8,196 bases of DNA from Stenotrophomonas maltophilia. GTDB lineage: Bacteria; Pseudomonadota; Gammaproteobacteria; Xanthomonadales; Xanthomonadaceae. Where the stretch lies: the NCBI GenBank assembly GCA_002386405.1, contig DGIP01000288.1:1-8196 (forward strand), given 5' to 3'. The notes under the pieces are model-generated. The model was not told the DNA's origin and did not search any database. It saw only the letters and a list, made by a program, of their open reading frames with translations. Shown in pieces: positions 1 to 7,790 of this stretch (position 1 is its first letter; the number at the start of each line of letters is the position of its first letter). Both the position numbers and the translations under genes were made by a program.

Positions 1-1513
<1,513 letters not shown>

Positions 1514-1539
1514 GTGCATTCTCATCATTGGCAGTGTCA

Positions 1540-1554
1540 CCGGCACGGTGCCGG
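1540..1554. repeat. short GC palindrome between pilU and the membrane protein gene
   Basis: CCGGCAC and GTGCCGG surround a single central base, making a compact 7-bp dyad about 75 nt past the pilU stop codon and 27 nt before the preferred start of the membrane protein gene. It could end pilU transcripts or lie in the leader of the next gene. No U-run follows it on the minus strand. Confidence 0.3.
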
Positions 1555-1628
1555 CCCCTTGAAACACCACTTACAACAAAGGCGCGCCGGCATTGCACCG
1601 TACGCGCCCTGGTTCCGCGCCCGCAGGT

Positions 1629-2771
1629 TCAGCGGACTTCGGAAATCTCCACGCCGTCCAGGCCCTGCGACAGCGTGCGCGCATCGCCGCCCTGCGAAAG
1701 CTTGATGCGCAGGCGCACCTCGTTCTGCGAATCGGCGTAACGCAGTGCGTCTTCGTAGCTGATCTCGCCGGCCTGGTAGAGCTCGAACAGGCTCTGGTCG
1801 AAGGTGCGCATGCCCAGCTGCACCGACTCCTTCATCACTTCCTTGAGCTTGTGGATCTCGCCATCGCGGATGTAATCCTGCACCAGCGGCGTGCCCAGCA
1901 TGATTTCCATCGCCACCTTGCGCGACTTTCCATCCGGCGAGGGCACCAGCTGCTGGGCGACCACGCCCTTGAGGTTCAGCGACAGATCCATCAGCAGCTG
2001 GTTGCGGCGGTCTTCCGGGAAGAAGTTGATGATGCGGTCCATCGCCTGGTTGGCGTTGTTGGCATGCAGGGTGCACAGCACCAGGTGGCCGGTTTCGGCG
2101 AACGCGATGGCGTGGTCCATGCCTTCGCGGGTACGCACTTCGCCGATCATGATCACGTCCGGCGCCTGGCGCAGGGTGTTCTTCAGCGCCGCTTCCCAGC
2201 TGTCGGTGTCGATGCCCACTTCGCGCTGGGTGATGATGCAGCCTTCGTGCTTGTGCACGAATTCGATCGGGTCTTCGATGGTGATGATGTGCCCGGTGGA
2301 ATTCAGGTTGCGGTAGCCGATCATCGCGGCCAGCGAGGTGGACTTACCGGTACCGGTCGCACCCACGAACAGGATGATGCCGCGCTTCGTCATCGCCAGC
2401 GTCTTGATGATCGGCGGCAGGCTCAGCTCTTCCACGGTGGGAATGCGCGTTTCGATGCGGCGCAGGACCATGCCGACCTGGTTGCGCTGGTAGAAGCAGC
2501 TCACGCGGAACCGGCCCACGCCCGACAGGCCGATGGCGAAGTTGCACTCGTGGGTCTTTTCGAACTCTTCGCGCTGCGCCGGCGTCATCACGTTCAGCAC
2601 CAGGTCGCGGCTCTGCTGCGGCGTGAGCGGGGTCTGGGTGATGGGCGAGATCTTGCCGTTGACCTTGATCGCCGGCGGCATGCCCGCGGTGATGAAGAGA
2701 TCCGACGCCTTCTGGTGCGCCATCAGCTTGAGGAACGAGGTGAAGTCGATGGTGGTGCTGGTGGTGTTCAT
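1629..2771 (-). CDS. pilU: type IV pilus retraction ATPase PilU
   Basis: Hexameric secretion-superfamily ATPase at the cytoplasmic base of the type IV pilus. PilU is the paralogue of PilT that helps pilus retraction and, in studied species, acts mainly through PilT. The 380-residue product shows an N-terminal domain with KASDLFITAGMPPAIKVNG (21-39), Walker A GATGTGKST (137-145, K143), Asp box TIEDPIEF (164-171), Walker B VIMIGEVR (206-213, E211) and His box ETGHLVLCTLHA (226-237). In place of PilT's AIRNLIRE it has LVQDYIRDGE (296-305). The C-terminus runs about 35 residues beyond PilT and ends in a charged tail, typical of PilU. The ATG is set 9 nt after GGAG (2781-2784); the frame is open further upstream into pilT, but that stretch is out-of-frame pilT sequence. 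It follows pilT by 53 nt and is very probably co-transcribed with it. Confidence 0.96.
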   Translation of the reverse strand: MNTTSTTIDFTSFLKLMAHQKASDLFITAGMPPAIKVNGKISPITQTPLTPQQSRDLVLNVMTPAQREEFEKTHECNFAIGLSGVGRFRVSCFYQRNQVGMVLRRIETRIPTVEELSLPPIIKTLAMTKRGIILFVGATGTGKSTSLAAMIGYRNLNSTGHIITIEDPIEFVHKHEGCIITQREVGIDTDSWEAALKNTLRQAPDVIMIGEVRTREGMDHAIAFAETGHLVLCTLHANNANQAMDRIINFFPEDRRNQLLMDLSLNLKGVVAQQLVPSPDGKSRKVAMEIMLGTPLVQDYIRDGEIHKLKEVMKESVQLGMRTFDQSLFELYQAGEISYEDALRYADSQNEVRLRIKLSQGGDARTLSQGLDGVEISEVR

Positions 2772-2800
2772 GGCGATGTGCTCCGGAAACCTTGCCGAGG

Positions 2801-2817
2801 GCCGGGCATGGCCCGGC
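2801..2817. repeat. pilT-pilU intercistronic hairpin
   Basis: GCCGGGC and GCCCGGC flank the 3-nt loop ATG (or CAT on the minus strand), a perfect 7-bp GC stem. It lies 7 nt after the pilT stop codon and 17 nt before the pilU GGAG ribosome site. There is no following U-run, so complete termination is unlikely. It may stabilise the pilT 3' end or set the pilT:pilU ratio; that is inference. Confidence 0.5.
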
Positions 2818-2824
2818 GCTGCCG

Positions 2825-3862
2825 TCATTCGAAGATGCGCTTGTCCTTGGCGTATTCCTTGGCCTGGTTGCGCGTGATCAGGCTGCGCTTGACCAGGTCC
2901 TGCAGGTGCTGGTCGAGCGTCATCATGCCCATCTGCTGGCCGGTCTGGATCGCCGAGTACATCTGCGCCACCTTGTCTTCGCGGATCAGGTTGCGGATGG
3001 CCGGAGTGCCGACCATGATTTCCCACGCCGCGGTACGCCCGCCGCCCACTTTCTTCAGCAGCGCCTGCGAAATCACCGCGCGCAGCGATTCGGACAGCAT
3101 CGAGCGCACCATCGGCTTTTCGCCGGCGGGGAACACGTCGATGATGCGGTCGATGGTCTTGGCCGCCGAGCTGGTGTGCAGGGTGCCGAACACCAGGTGG
3201 CCGGTTTCGGCGGCGGTCAGCGCCAGCCGGATGGTTTCCAGGTCGCGGAGTTCGCCCACCAGGATGATGTCCGGGTCTTCACGCAGTGCCGAACGCAGTG
3301 CTTCGTTGAAGCCGTGCGTGTCGCGGTGCACTTCGCGCTGGTTGATCAGGCACTTCTGCGAGGTGTGCACGAATTCGATCGGATCCTCGACGGTGAGGAT
3401 GTGGCCGTATTCGTTCTTGTTGATGTAGTCGATCATCGCCGCCAGCGTGGTCGACTTGCCCGAACCGGTCGGGCCGGTCACCAGGATCAGGCCCTGCGGC
3501 TGGTCGATCAGCTCGCGGAAGATCGGCGGCGTGTTCAGGTCTTCCAGGGTCAGCACTTCGGACGGAATGGTACGGAACACCGCACCGGCGCCACGGTTCT
3601 GGTTGAACGCGTTGACGCGGAAGCGCGCCAGGCTGGGAATCTCGAACGAGAAGTCGACTTCGAGGAATTCCTCGTAATCGCGGCGCTGCTTGTCCGACAT
3701 GATGTCGTAAACGAGCGCGTGGACCTGCTTGTGATCCAAGGCAGGAATGTTGATGCGACGGACATCGCCGTCCACGCGGATCATCGGCGGCAGGCCTGCC
3801 GACAGATGAAGGTCCGACGCTTTGTTCTTAACGGAAAACGCCAACAGCTCGGCGATATCCAT
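2825..3862 (-). CDS. pilT: type IV pilus retraction ATPase PilT
   Basis: Main motor for depolymerising type IV pili, driving twitching motility, surface attachment and DNA uptake; it works as a hexamer on the cytoplasmic face with PilC. The 345-residue length is normal. Seen: start MDIAELLAFS, KASDLHLSAGLPPMIRVDG (14-32), the arginine-rich linker LARFRVNAF (78-86), Walker A GPTGSGKST (130-138, K136), Asp box TVEDPIEF (157-164), Walker B ILVGELRD (200-207, E204), His box ETGHLVFGTLHT (219-230), and the PilT-specific AIRNLIRE (288-295) needed for retraction in other species. The ATG is 9 nt from GGGGAG (3872-3877), a strong ribosome site. It is divergent from yggS and first in an operon with pilU, the same arrangement as in Pseudomonas aeruginosa. 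All key catalytic residues are present. Confidence 0.98.
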   Translation of the reverse strand: MDIAELLAFSVKNKASDLHLSAGLPPMIRVDGDVRRINIPALDHKQVHALVYDIMSDKQRRDYEEFLEVDFSFEIPSLARFRVNAFNQNRGAGAVFRTIPSEVLTLEDLNTPPIFRELIDQPQGLILVTGPTGSGKSTTLAAMIDYINKNEYGHILTVEDPIEFVHTSQKCLINQREVHRDTHGFNEALRSALREDPDIILVGELRDLETIRLALTAAETGHLVFGTLHTSSAAKTIDRIIDVFPAGEKPMVRSMLSESLRAVISQALLKKVGGGRTAAWEIMVGTPAIRNLIREDKVAQMYSAIQTGQQMGMMTLDQHLQDLVKRSLITRNQAKEYAKDKRIFE

Positions 3863-3871
3863 ACGCTGCTA

Positions 3872-3922
3872 CTCCCCATAGACTGCTGCGACTGGAAGGA
3901 TCTTTCCCCGGTCGGCAGTATA
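3872..3922 (-). promoter_or_regulatory. candidate pilT promoter -10 box and ribosome site
   Basis: On the minus strand TATACT (3917-3922) matches the sigma-70 -10 consensus at five of six positions and would put the transcript start about 48 nt before the pilT ATG. The expected -35 region (around 3939-3946, reading ATATCG or GATATC) is poor, so an activator or another sigma factor may be involved. GGGGAG (3872-3877) is the pilT ribosome site. Confidence 0.35.
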
Positions 3923-3964
3923 GCCTCCCTGATCCACCGCGATATCTCTTTCTAGAGCTGCCCC

Positions 3965-4651
3965 TTGAGCGCCCCACCCGTGACCGCCCTGCCCCTGTCT
4001 ACCCTGCTGCTGAACCTGCACAACGCGGCCACGGCCGCCGGGCGGCCACCGCCGCGCCTGCTGGCGGTGTCCAAGACCCAACCGGCCGAGGCGGTGGCGG
4101 CACTGGCGGCGCAGGGCCAGCGCGCGTTCGGCGAGAACTACGTGCTGGAAGCGGTGGCCAAGATCGATGCACTGGCAGCCTTGGCGCTGGAGTGGCACCT
4201 GATCGGGCACCTGCAGTCGAACAAGGCCGACCTGGCCGCGCAGCGCTTCGACTGGGTGCAGAGCGTGGACCGGGCCAAGCTGGTCACCGCACTGGCCGCG
4301 CACCGCCCGGCCGCATTGCCGCCGTTGAACGTGCTGGTGCAGGTCAATATCGACGATGAAGGCAGCAAGCACGGCTGCACACCCGACGCGGTGCCGGCGC
4401 TGGCCGCCGCCATCGCCGCCGAACCGCGCCTGTGCCTGCGCGGGCTGATGGCCATCCCGGCGCCGTGGCCGGACGCCGATCGCCGCGCCCAGGCCTTCGA
4501 ACGCATGCACGCGCTGTTTGCCGGGCTCACCACCCAGTACCCACAGGCCGACACCCTTTCGATGGGCATGAGCGGGGATTACCCGGAGGCCATTGCCCAC
4601 GGCGCGACCATGGTCCGCGTCGGCACCGCCCTGTTCGGCGCACGCCATTGA
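3965..4651 (+). CDS. yggS: YggS/PLPBP family pyridoxal phosphate homeostasis protein
   Basis: Binds pyridoxal 5'-phosphate through a lysine Schiff base and helps keep free PLP and amino/keto-acid pools balanced; it has the fold of the alanine-racemase N-terminal domain but no known catalysis. The 228 residues match the family length. Motifs in order: LLAVSKTQP with the PLP lysine K37, FGENYVLE (55-62), WHLIGHLQSNKA (77-88), VQVNIDDEGSKHG (125-137), LRGLMAIPAP (158-167), SMGMSGDYPEAI (199-210) and RVGTALFGAR (218-227). The start is unusual: a TTG at 3965 gives MSAPPVTAL; an in-frame GTG at 3980 is the alternative. Neither has a good Shine-Dalgarno (AGAG lies about 7 nt before the TTG), and no ATG occurs before the conserved core. 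It lies just upstream of proC, a linkage widespread in bacteria, and is divergent from pilT. Confidence 0.95.
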   Translation: MSAPPVTALPLSTLLLNLHNAATAAGRPPPRLLAVSKTQPAEAVAALAAQGQRAFGENYVLEAVAKIDALAALALEWHLIGHLQSNKADLAAQRFDWVQSVDRAKLVTALAAHRPAALPPLNVLVQVNIDDEGSKHGCTPDAVPALAAAIAAEPRLCLRGLMAIPAPWPDADRRAQAFERMHALFAGLTTQYPQADTLSMGMSGDYPEAIAHGATMVRVGTALFGARH

Positions 4652-4666
4652 GCTGCCCGCCCACCC

Positions 4667-4689
4667 GTAGCGCGGGGCCCTGCCCCGCT
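4667..4689 (+). repeat. single GTAG hairpin element (SMAG/REP-like, diverged stem)
   Basis: GTAG is followed by arm CGCGGGGC, loop CCT and arm GCCCCGCT: 4 + 8 + 3 + 8 nt, the same design as the four GTAG elements further right but with a different stem. Seven of the eight stem positions pair; only the outermost C-T does not. It fills most of the yggS-proC gap, so if the two genes share a transcript it is present in that mRNA. The matching layout and loop point to a diverged member of the same REP class. Confidence 0.65.
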
Positions 4690-4715
4690 GCCCAGATCAC
4701 GTACAAGGATGCCCA

Positions 4716-5534
4716 ATGAGCACTTCGATCACCTTCATCGGCGGCGGCAACATGGCGCGCAGCCTGATCGCCGGCCTGGTCCGGCAGGGCACTGCCCCCG
4801 GCAACATCCACGTGGCCGAACCGGTTGCCGAGCTGCGCAGCCAGCTCACCGCCGATTTCGGCGTGAAGGCCTACGCCAGCGCCACCGAAGCGGCTGCGCA
4901 GGGGGCGGTGTGGGTGCTGGCGGTGAAGCCGCAGGTGCTGCGCGATGTCTGCGCGTCGCTGGCCGACATCGCCCAGGCCCAGGCCCCGCTGGTGGTCTCC
5001 ATCGCCGCCGGCATCACCAGTGCGCAGCTGCTGCGCTGGCTGGGCGGTGCGGGCGCGGTGGTGCGCGCCATGCCGAACACGCCGGCCCTGCTGGGCGCAG
5101 GCGTGACCGGGCTGTTTGCCACCGCAAGCGTCAGCGCCGAACAGCGTGGCCAGGCCGACACCGTGCTGGCCAGCGCCGGGCGCACGGTATGGATCGAGGA
5201 TGAAGCACGCATGGATGCGGTCACCGCCGTCTCCGGCAGTGGCCCGGCCTACGTGTTCCTGCTGGCCGAGGCGATGGAAGCGGCCGGCATCGCACAGGGC
5301 CTGCCGGCCGACGCCGCGCGCACGCTGGTGGTGCAGACCCTGCTGGGCGCCAGCCGCATGCTGGACGAATCCGGCGAAGCCCCGGCCGAGCTGCGGCGCC
5401 GGGTGACCTCGCCGAACGGCACCACGCAGGCCGCGATCGAGAGCTTCCAGGGCGACGACTTCGAAGCGATCGTGGCGCGCGCGATCGATGCGGCGACGCG
5501 GCGCGGACAGGCGTTGTCGGCGGCCAATGATTGA
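4716..5534 (+). CDS. proC: pyrroline-5-carboxylate reductase
   Basis: Reduces 1-pyrroline-5-carboxylate to L-proline with NAD(P)H, the last step of proline synthesis, in the cytoplasm as an oligomer. The 272-residue product has the N-terminal Rossmann start ITFIGGGNMARSLIAG (5-20), VLAVKPQ (67-73) at the cofactor and substrate site, RAMPNTPALLGAG (117-129), and the C-terminal helical dimer domain with VSGSGPAYVFLLAEAM (172-187) and VTSPNGTTQAAI (230-241), the P5CR signature. Length and motifs are complete. The ATG follows AAGGA (4705-4709) at a normal spacing. It lies 64 nt after yggS with a GTAG hairpin in the gap, probably one operon. The REP doublet at 5559-5622 lies just past its stop codon. 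Confidence 0.97.
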   Translation: MSTSITFIGGGNMARSLIAGLVRQGTAPGNIHVAEPVAELRSQLTADFGVKAYASATEAAAQGAVWVLAVKPQVLRDVCASLADIAQAQAPLVVSIAAGITSAQLLRWLGGAGAVVRAMPNTPALLGAGVTGLFATASVSAEQRGQADTVLASAGRTVWIEDEARMDAVTAVSGSGPAYVFLLAEAMEAAGIAQGLPADAARTLVVQTLLGASRMLDESGEAPAELRRRVTSPNGTTQAAIESFQGDDFEAIVARAIDAATRRGQALSAAND

Positions 5535-5558
5535 ATGAACGTTGCCGGTGGGTCGCGC

Positions 5559-5581
5559 AGCCACGCAGGGCGTGGCTCTAC
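5559..5581 (-). repeat. GTAG hairpin element, left copy of doublet A
   Basis: Read on the minus strand it is GTAG, arm AGCCACGC, loop CCT, arm GCGTGGCT: an 8-bp perfect hairpin of the SMAG/REP type known from Stenotrophomonas maltophilia. It begins 24 nt after the proC stop codon. It is identical over all 23 nt to the copy at 5600-5622 in opposite orientation, with GTAG ends facing each other. Confidence 0.85.
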
Positions 5582-5599
5582 GATGGGAATCGTCGATGT

Positions 5600-5622
5600 G
5601 TAGAGCCACGCCCTGCGTGGCT
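5600..5622 (+). repeat. GTAG hairpin element, right copy of doublet A
   Basis: Same GTAG-arm-CCT-arm sequence as the copy at 5559-5581, on the plus strand, after an 18-nt spacer that itself holds a small CGAT/ATCG inverted repeat. It ends 6 nt before the lysR stop codon on the other strand. The pair can fold as two small hairpins or as one long one (a REPIN-like unit) and lies between convergent proC and lysR, where it could act as a transcript end for both. Confidence 0.85.
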
Positions 5623-5628
5623 GGCGTA

Positions 5629-6513
5629 TCAATCGAGCACCAGCGCCCCCAATAGAAACTCAACAAAACTGGCCAGCTTCGGCCGCGGCCGCCGATCCGG
5701 CAGATAGACCAGGTGCAACGGCCGCGGCTCGGGCAGGTAATCGCCCAGCACCGGCACCAGCCGCCCCGCCGCGATATCGTCGGCCAACAACACCGCCGGC
5801 TGCAGGATCAACCCCGCCCCGGCCAGCGCGGCCCGGCGCAACCCATCGCCGTCATTGCACAGCAGCCGCGAATGCGCCGACCAGTCCTGCTCGGGGTAAC
5901 CCCGCAGGCGCCAGCCGTGCCCACCACGCCAGGCCAGGTGGGTCAGGCAGTCATGCGCGTGCAGCTCCGACGGGTGGGTCGGCACGCCACGCCGCTGCAG
6001 GTAGGACGGCGCCCCACAGATCTGCATCGCATACGGCGGCAGCGGGCGCGCCACCCACTCGGCCGACCCCAGCTGGCCCATCCGCACCACCGCGTCGAAC
6101 TGCTCTTCAATCAGGTCCACGCGCCGGTTGCTCAGGTCCAGTTCCACGCTGACCTGCGGAAACGCGGCCAGGTAATCCGCCACCAGCGGTGCCAGTACGC
6201 AGCTGCCCCACGTCACCGGCGCGCTGATGCGCAGCACGCCCTGCGGCTGCGCCTGCAGCCCTTCCACGCTGGCCTCGGCCTGCTGCACCTGCTCCAGCAC
6301 GGCGCGGCAGCCGGCGAGGTAGTTGCGGCCGGCGTCGGTGAGGCTCTGGCTGCGGGTGTTGCGCTGCAGGAGGCGCACGCCCAGGTGGGCCTCAAGCTGC
6401 TGCAGGTACTTGCCCACCATCACCGGCGACACCCCCAACTGCTGGGCGGCCGCGCTCAGGCTGCCCCGGTCGACCACGGCCGCGAAGGCCTGCATGCAGC
6501 GCAGGGTGTCCAT
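5629..6513 (-). CDS. LysR-family transcriptional regulator
   Basis: DNA-binding regulator, expected to control the divergent SDR gene next to it; the inducer is unknown. The 294-residue product has an N-terminal winged helix-turn-helix (about 1-60: MQAFAAVVDRGSLSAAAQQL, then GVSPVMVGKYLQQLEAHLGV and LLQRNTRSQSLTDAG), a linker helix (65-90), and a substrate-binding domain beginning GVLRISAPVTWG (92-103), with FDAVVRMG (139-146) and DGDGLRRAALAGAGL (221-235) further on. This pattern fits the CrgA-like branch of LysR proteins. Start: the frame extends upstream to 6540, but the ATG at 6513 has AGGAG (6520-6524) 6 nt before it and gives the usual family start MDTLRCMQAF. The stop codon is 6 nt from the REP doublet. 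Confidence 0.92.
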   Translation of the reverse strand: MDTLRCMQAFAAVVDRGSLSAAAQQLGVSPVMVGKYLQQLEAHLGVRLLQRNTRSQSLTDAGRNYLAGCRAVLEQVQQAEASVEGLQAQPQGVLRISAPVTWGSCVLAPLVADYLAAFPQVSVELDLSNRRVDLIEEQFDAVVRMGQLGSAEWVARPLPPYAMQICGAPSYLQRRGVPTHPSELHAHDCLTHLAWRGGHGWRLRGYPEQDWSAHSRLLCNDGDGLRRAALAGAGLILQPAVLLADDIAAGRLVPVLGDYLPEPRPLHLVYLPDRRPRPKLASFVEFLLGALVLD

Positions 6514-6550
6514 TGGAAACTCCTGGTTAGGAATCTGCAAAGCATACGCC

Positions 6551-6570
6551 GGTTACCAAACCCGGTAACC
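6551..6570. promoter_or_regulatory. inverted repeat, candidate LysR-type operator
   Basis: GGTTACC and GGTAACC flank AAACCC: a perfect 7-bp inverted repeat with a 6-nt spacer, in the 95-nt region between the divergent lysR and SDR starts. LysR-type proteins bind AT-containing inverted repeats of about this size in such positions and often control both genes. The spacing is near, but not exactly, the usual T-N11-A (here T-N12-A). Neither promoter shows clear -10 and -35 boxes. Confidence 0.55.
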
Positions 6571-6608
6571 CGGCGCAGACTGGCTCCATTCCTTCTGGAG
6601 CAACCGGC

Positions 6609-7211
6609 ATGAAGATTCTTCTCGTAGGCGCCAGCGGCACCCTGGGCCAGGCCGTCGCCAGCACGCTGGGCGTGCACCACCAGCTGATCCGCGCCGGCCG
6701 CCACGGCGGCGATGTGCAGGTGGACCTGACCGACGATGCCAGCGTGCAGGCACTGTTCGAGCAGGTGGGCACGGTGGATGCGGTGGTGGCCGCCACCGGC
6801 CGGCTGCACTTCGGGCCGCTGGCCGACATGCAACCGGCGCAGTTCAACCTGGGCCTGCAGGACAAGCTGCTGGGCCAGGTGCGGCTGGCGCTGGCCGCGC
6901 AGCACCACCTGAGCGTGGGCGGCTCGATCACGTTGACCAGCGGCATCGTCGGCGCGCAGCCGATCCGCGATGGCGCCAATGCCACCGCCGTCAATGCGGC
7001 GCTGGAAGGGTTCGTGCGTGCAGCGGCCTGCGACCTGTTGCCGCGCGGCCTGCGCATCAACGTGGTGAGCCCGAACGTGCTGGCGGAATCCATGGACGAT
7101 TACGGCGCGTATTTCCCGGGGTTTGAACCGGTGACCGCGCACCGCGCGTCGTTGGCCTACCAGCGCAGCGTGGAAGGCGTGCAGAGCGGGCAAGTGTTTA
7201 CCATTTGGTGA
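6609..7211 (+). CDS. short SDR-fold protein, Lin1944-like, without classical catalytic Tyr/Lys
   Basis: Rossmann-fold protein of the short-chain dehydrogenase/reductase superfamily, 200 residues, shorter than the usual 250. It has the dinucleotide motif GASGTLG (7-13), a likely cofactor-discriminating RAGR (28-31) and VDL (38-40), a stretch DAVVAATGRLHFGPL (57-71) in place of NNAG, and ITLTSGIVG (107-115) where the catalytic Ser strand lies. Where a classical SDR has YxxxKAA, this protein reads ATAVNAALEGF: Ala125 replaces Tyr and Asn129 replaces Lys. As I recall, the Lin1944-like SDR group has just these features (nucleotide motif kept, active site lost, function unknown). The C-terminal VEGVQSGQVFTIW is also typical of that group. 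GGAG (6597-6600) precedes the ATG by 8 nt. Divergent from lysR and probably controlled by it. Confidence 0.88.
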   Translation: MKILLVGASGTLGQAVASTLGVHHQLIRAGRHGGDVQVDLTDDASVQALFEQVGTVDAVVAATGRLHFGPLADMQPAQFNLGLQDKLLGQVRLALAAQHHLSVGGSITLTSGIVGAQPIRDGANATAVNAALEGFVRAAACDLLPRGLRINVVSPNVLAESMDDYGAYFPGFEPVTAHRASLAYQRSVEGVQSGQVFTIW

Positions 7212-7226
7212 TCGTGCACCGCGCTC

Positions 7227-7249
7227 AGCCACGCAAGGCGTGGCTCTAC
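7227..7249 (-). repeat. GTAG hairpin element, left copy of doublet B
   Basis: On the minus strand it reads GTAG, AGCCACGC, loop CTT, GCGTGGCT. It differs from doublet A by one base in the loop; the stem is perfect. It starts 15 nt after the SDR stop codon. Confidence 0.85.
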
Positions 7250-7312
7250 GGTGATGTTGCAGCCGTTCCCGCGTGGTTGTCGTCGCCGGACGTTGCGATG
7301 AAACGCGGACGC

Positions 7313-7335
7313 GTAGAGCCACGCCCTGCGTGGCT
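7313..7335 (+). repeat. GTAG hairpin element, right copy of doublet B
   Basis: Exact 23-nt match to the doublet A copies (loop CCT), on the plus strand and so inverted relative to the copy at 7227-7249. The spacer between the two is 63 nt, against 18 nt in doublet A. It ends 17 nt before the soxR stop codon; the pair thus separates convergent SDR and soxR genes. Confidence 0.85.
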
Positions 7336-7352
7336 GCCGTCCGCACGGTGCA

Positions 7353-7787
7353 TCAGCCCCACCGCTGCGGACCATCGCCCTGCTCGCCCAGCGCATCGCC
7401 CGGGTTGGCCAACCGGCAACGCTTCAATGACAGGCACCCGCAGCCGATGCAATCGGTGAGCTGGTCGCGCAGCAACAGCAGCTCCTCGATGCGCTGGTCC
7501 AGCTCGCCGCGCCATAGCGCCGACATCTTCGCCCACTCGGCGCGGGTCGGCGTCTTGTTTTCCGGCAGCGCCGCAAACGCATTGGCGACCGCTTCCAACG
7601 GCATGCCCACCCGCTGCGCCACGCGGATCACCGCCAGCCGGCGCAGCACGTCGCGGCTGAAACGCCGCTGGTTGCCGGCCGTGCGCAGGCTGCGGATCAG
7701 CCCCTTGCGCTCATAGAAGTGCAGCGCCGATACCGCCACGCCGCTGCGACGTGCCACGTCGCCTACACTCAGCTCCTGCGCGATCAC
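7353..7787 (-). CDS. soxR: redox-sensing transcriptional regulator SoxR
   Basis: MerR-family dimer carrying a [2Fe-2S] cluster per subunit; oxidation of the cluster by redox-cycling compounds twists the promoter DNA and turns on the target gene. The 144-residue product has the MerR winged helix ([20 protein letters not shown], 7-26, then [14 protein letters not shown], 38-51), a dimerisation helix with [13 protein letters not shown] (91-103), and the diagnostic cluster site CIGCGC (113-118) with C124, that is C113, C116, C118 and C124, followed by RLANPGD as in other SoxR proteins. The start is a GTG at 7787, with TGAGG about 7 nt upstream; that ribosome site lies inside the SoxR operator. 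It is divergent from an MFS pump and there is no soxS in the window, in line with non-enteric SoxR acting directly on transporters. Confidence 0.97.
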   Translation of the reverse strand: MIAQELSVGDVARRSGVAVSALHFYERKGLIRSLRTAGNQRRFSRDVLRRLAVIRVAQRVGMPLEAVANAFAALPENKTPTRAEWAKMSALWRGELDQRIEELLLLRDQLTDCIGCGCLSLKRCRLANPGDALGEQGDGPQRWG

Positions 7788-7790
7788 TGC

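Noticed and set aside
2772..3026. 85-residue N-terminal extension of the pilU frame
   Set aside because: It overlaps the 3' end of pilT, has no similarity to PilU N-termini and has no ribosome site; the ATG at 2771 has GGAG and gives the normal start.
1593..3428. Plus-strand open frame of 611 codons opposite pilU and pilT
   Set aside because: It runs antisense through both ATPases, is rich in His, Arg, Val and Asp with no recognisable domain, and arises from the codon bias of the real genes; Walker and His boxes on the minus strand settle the coding strand.
2792..3955. Plus-strand open frame of 387 codons opposite pilT
   Set aside because: Same cause as above; it mirrors pilT and has no family motif.
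5559..5622. CRISPR-like reading of the repeated 23-nt sequence here and at 7227-7335
   Set aside because: Copies are in inverted pairs, with unequal spacers and only two per site; this is REP structure and not a direct-repeat array.
4527..5666. Minus-strand open frame of 379 codons opposite proC and the end of yggS
   Set aside because: ProC motifs and a good ribosome site on the plus strand show the true gene; the antisense product is low-complexity and runs through the REP doublet.
5559..7335. The two REP doublets as ends of a transposon or island carrying lysR and the SDR gene
   Set aside because: Each site is itself an inverted pair, no transposase or integrase lies between them, and base composition looks like the neighbours; shared REP elements are enough to explain the similarity.
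6456..7346. Minus-strand open frame of 296 codons opposite the SDR gene
   Set aside because: It passes through the REP doublet and into the lysR region, lacks motifs and is an antisense shadow of the SDR gene.
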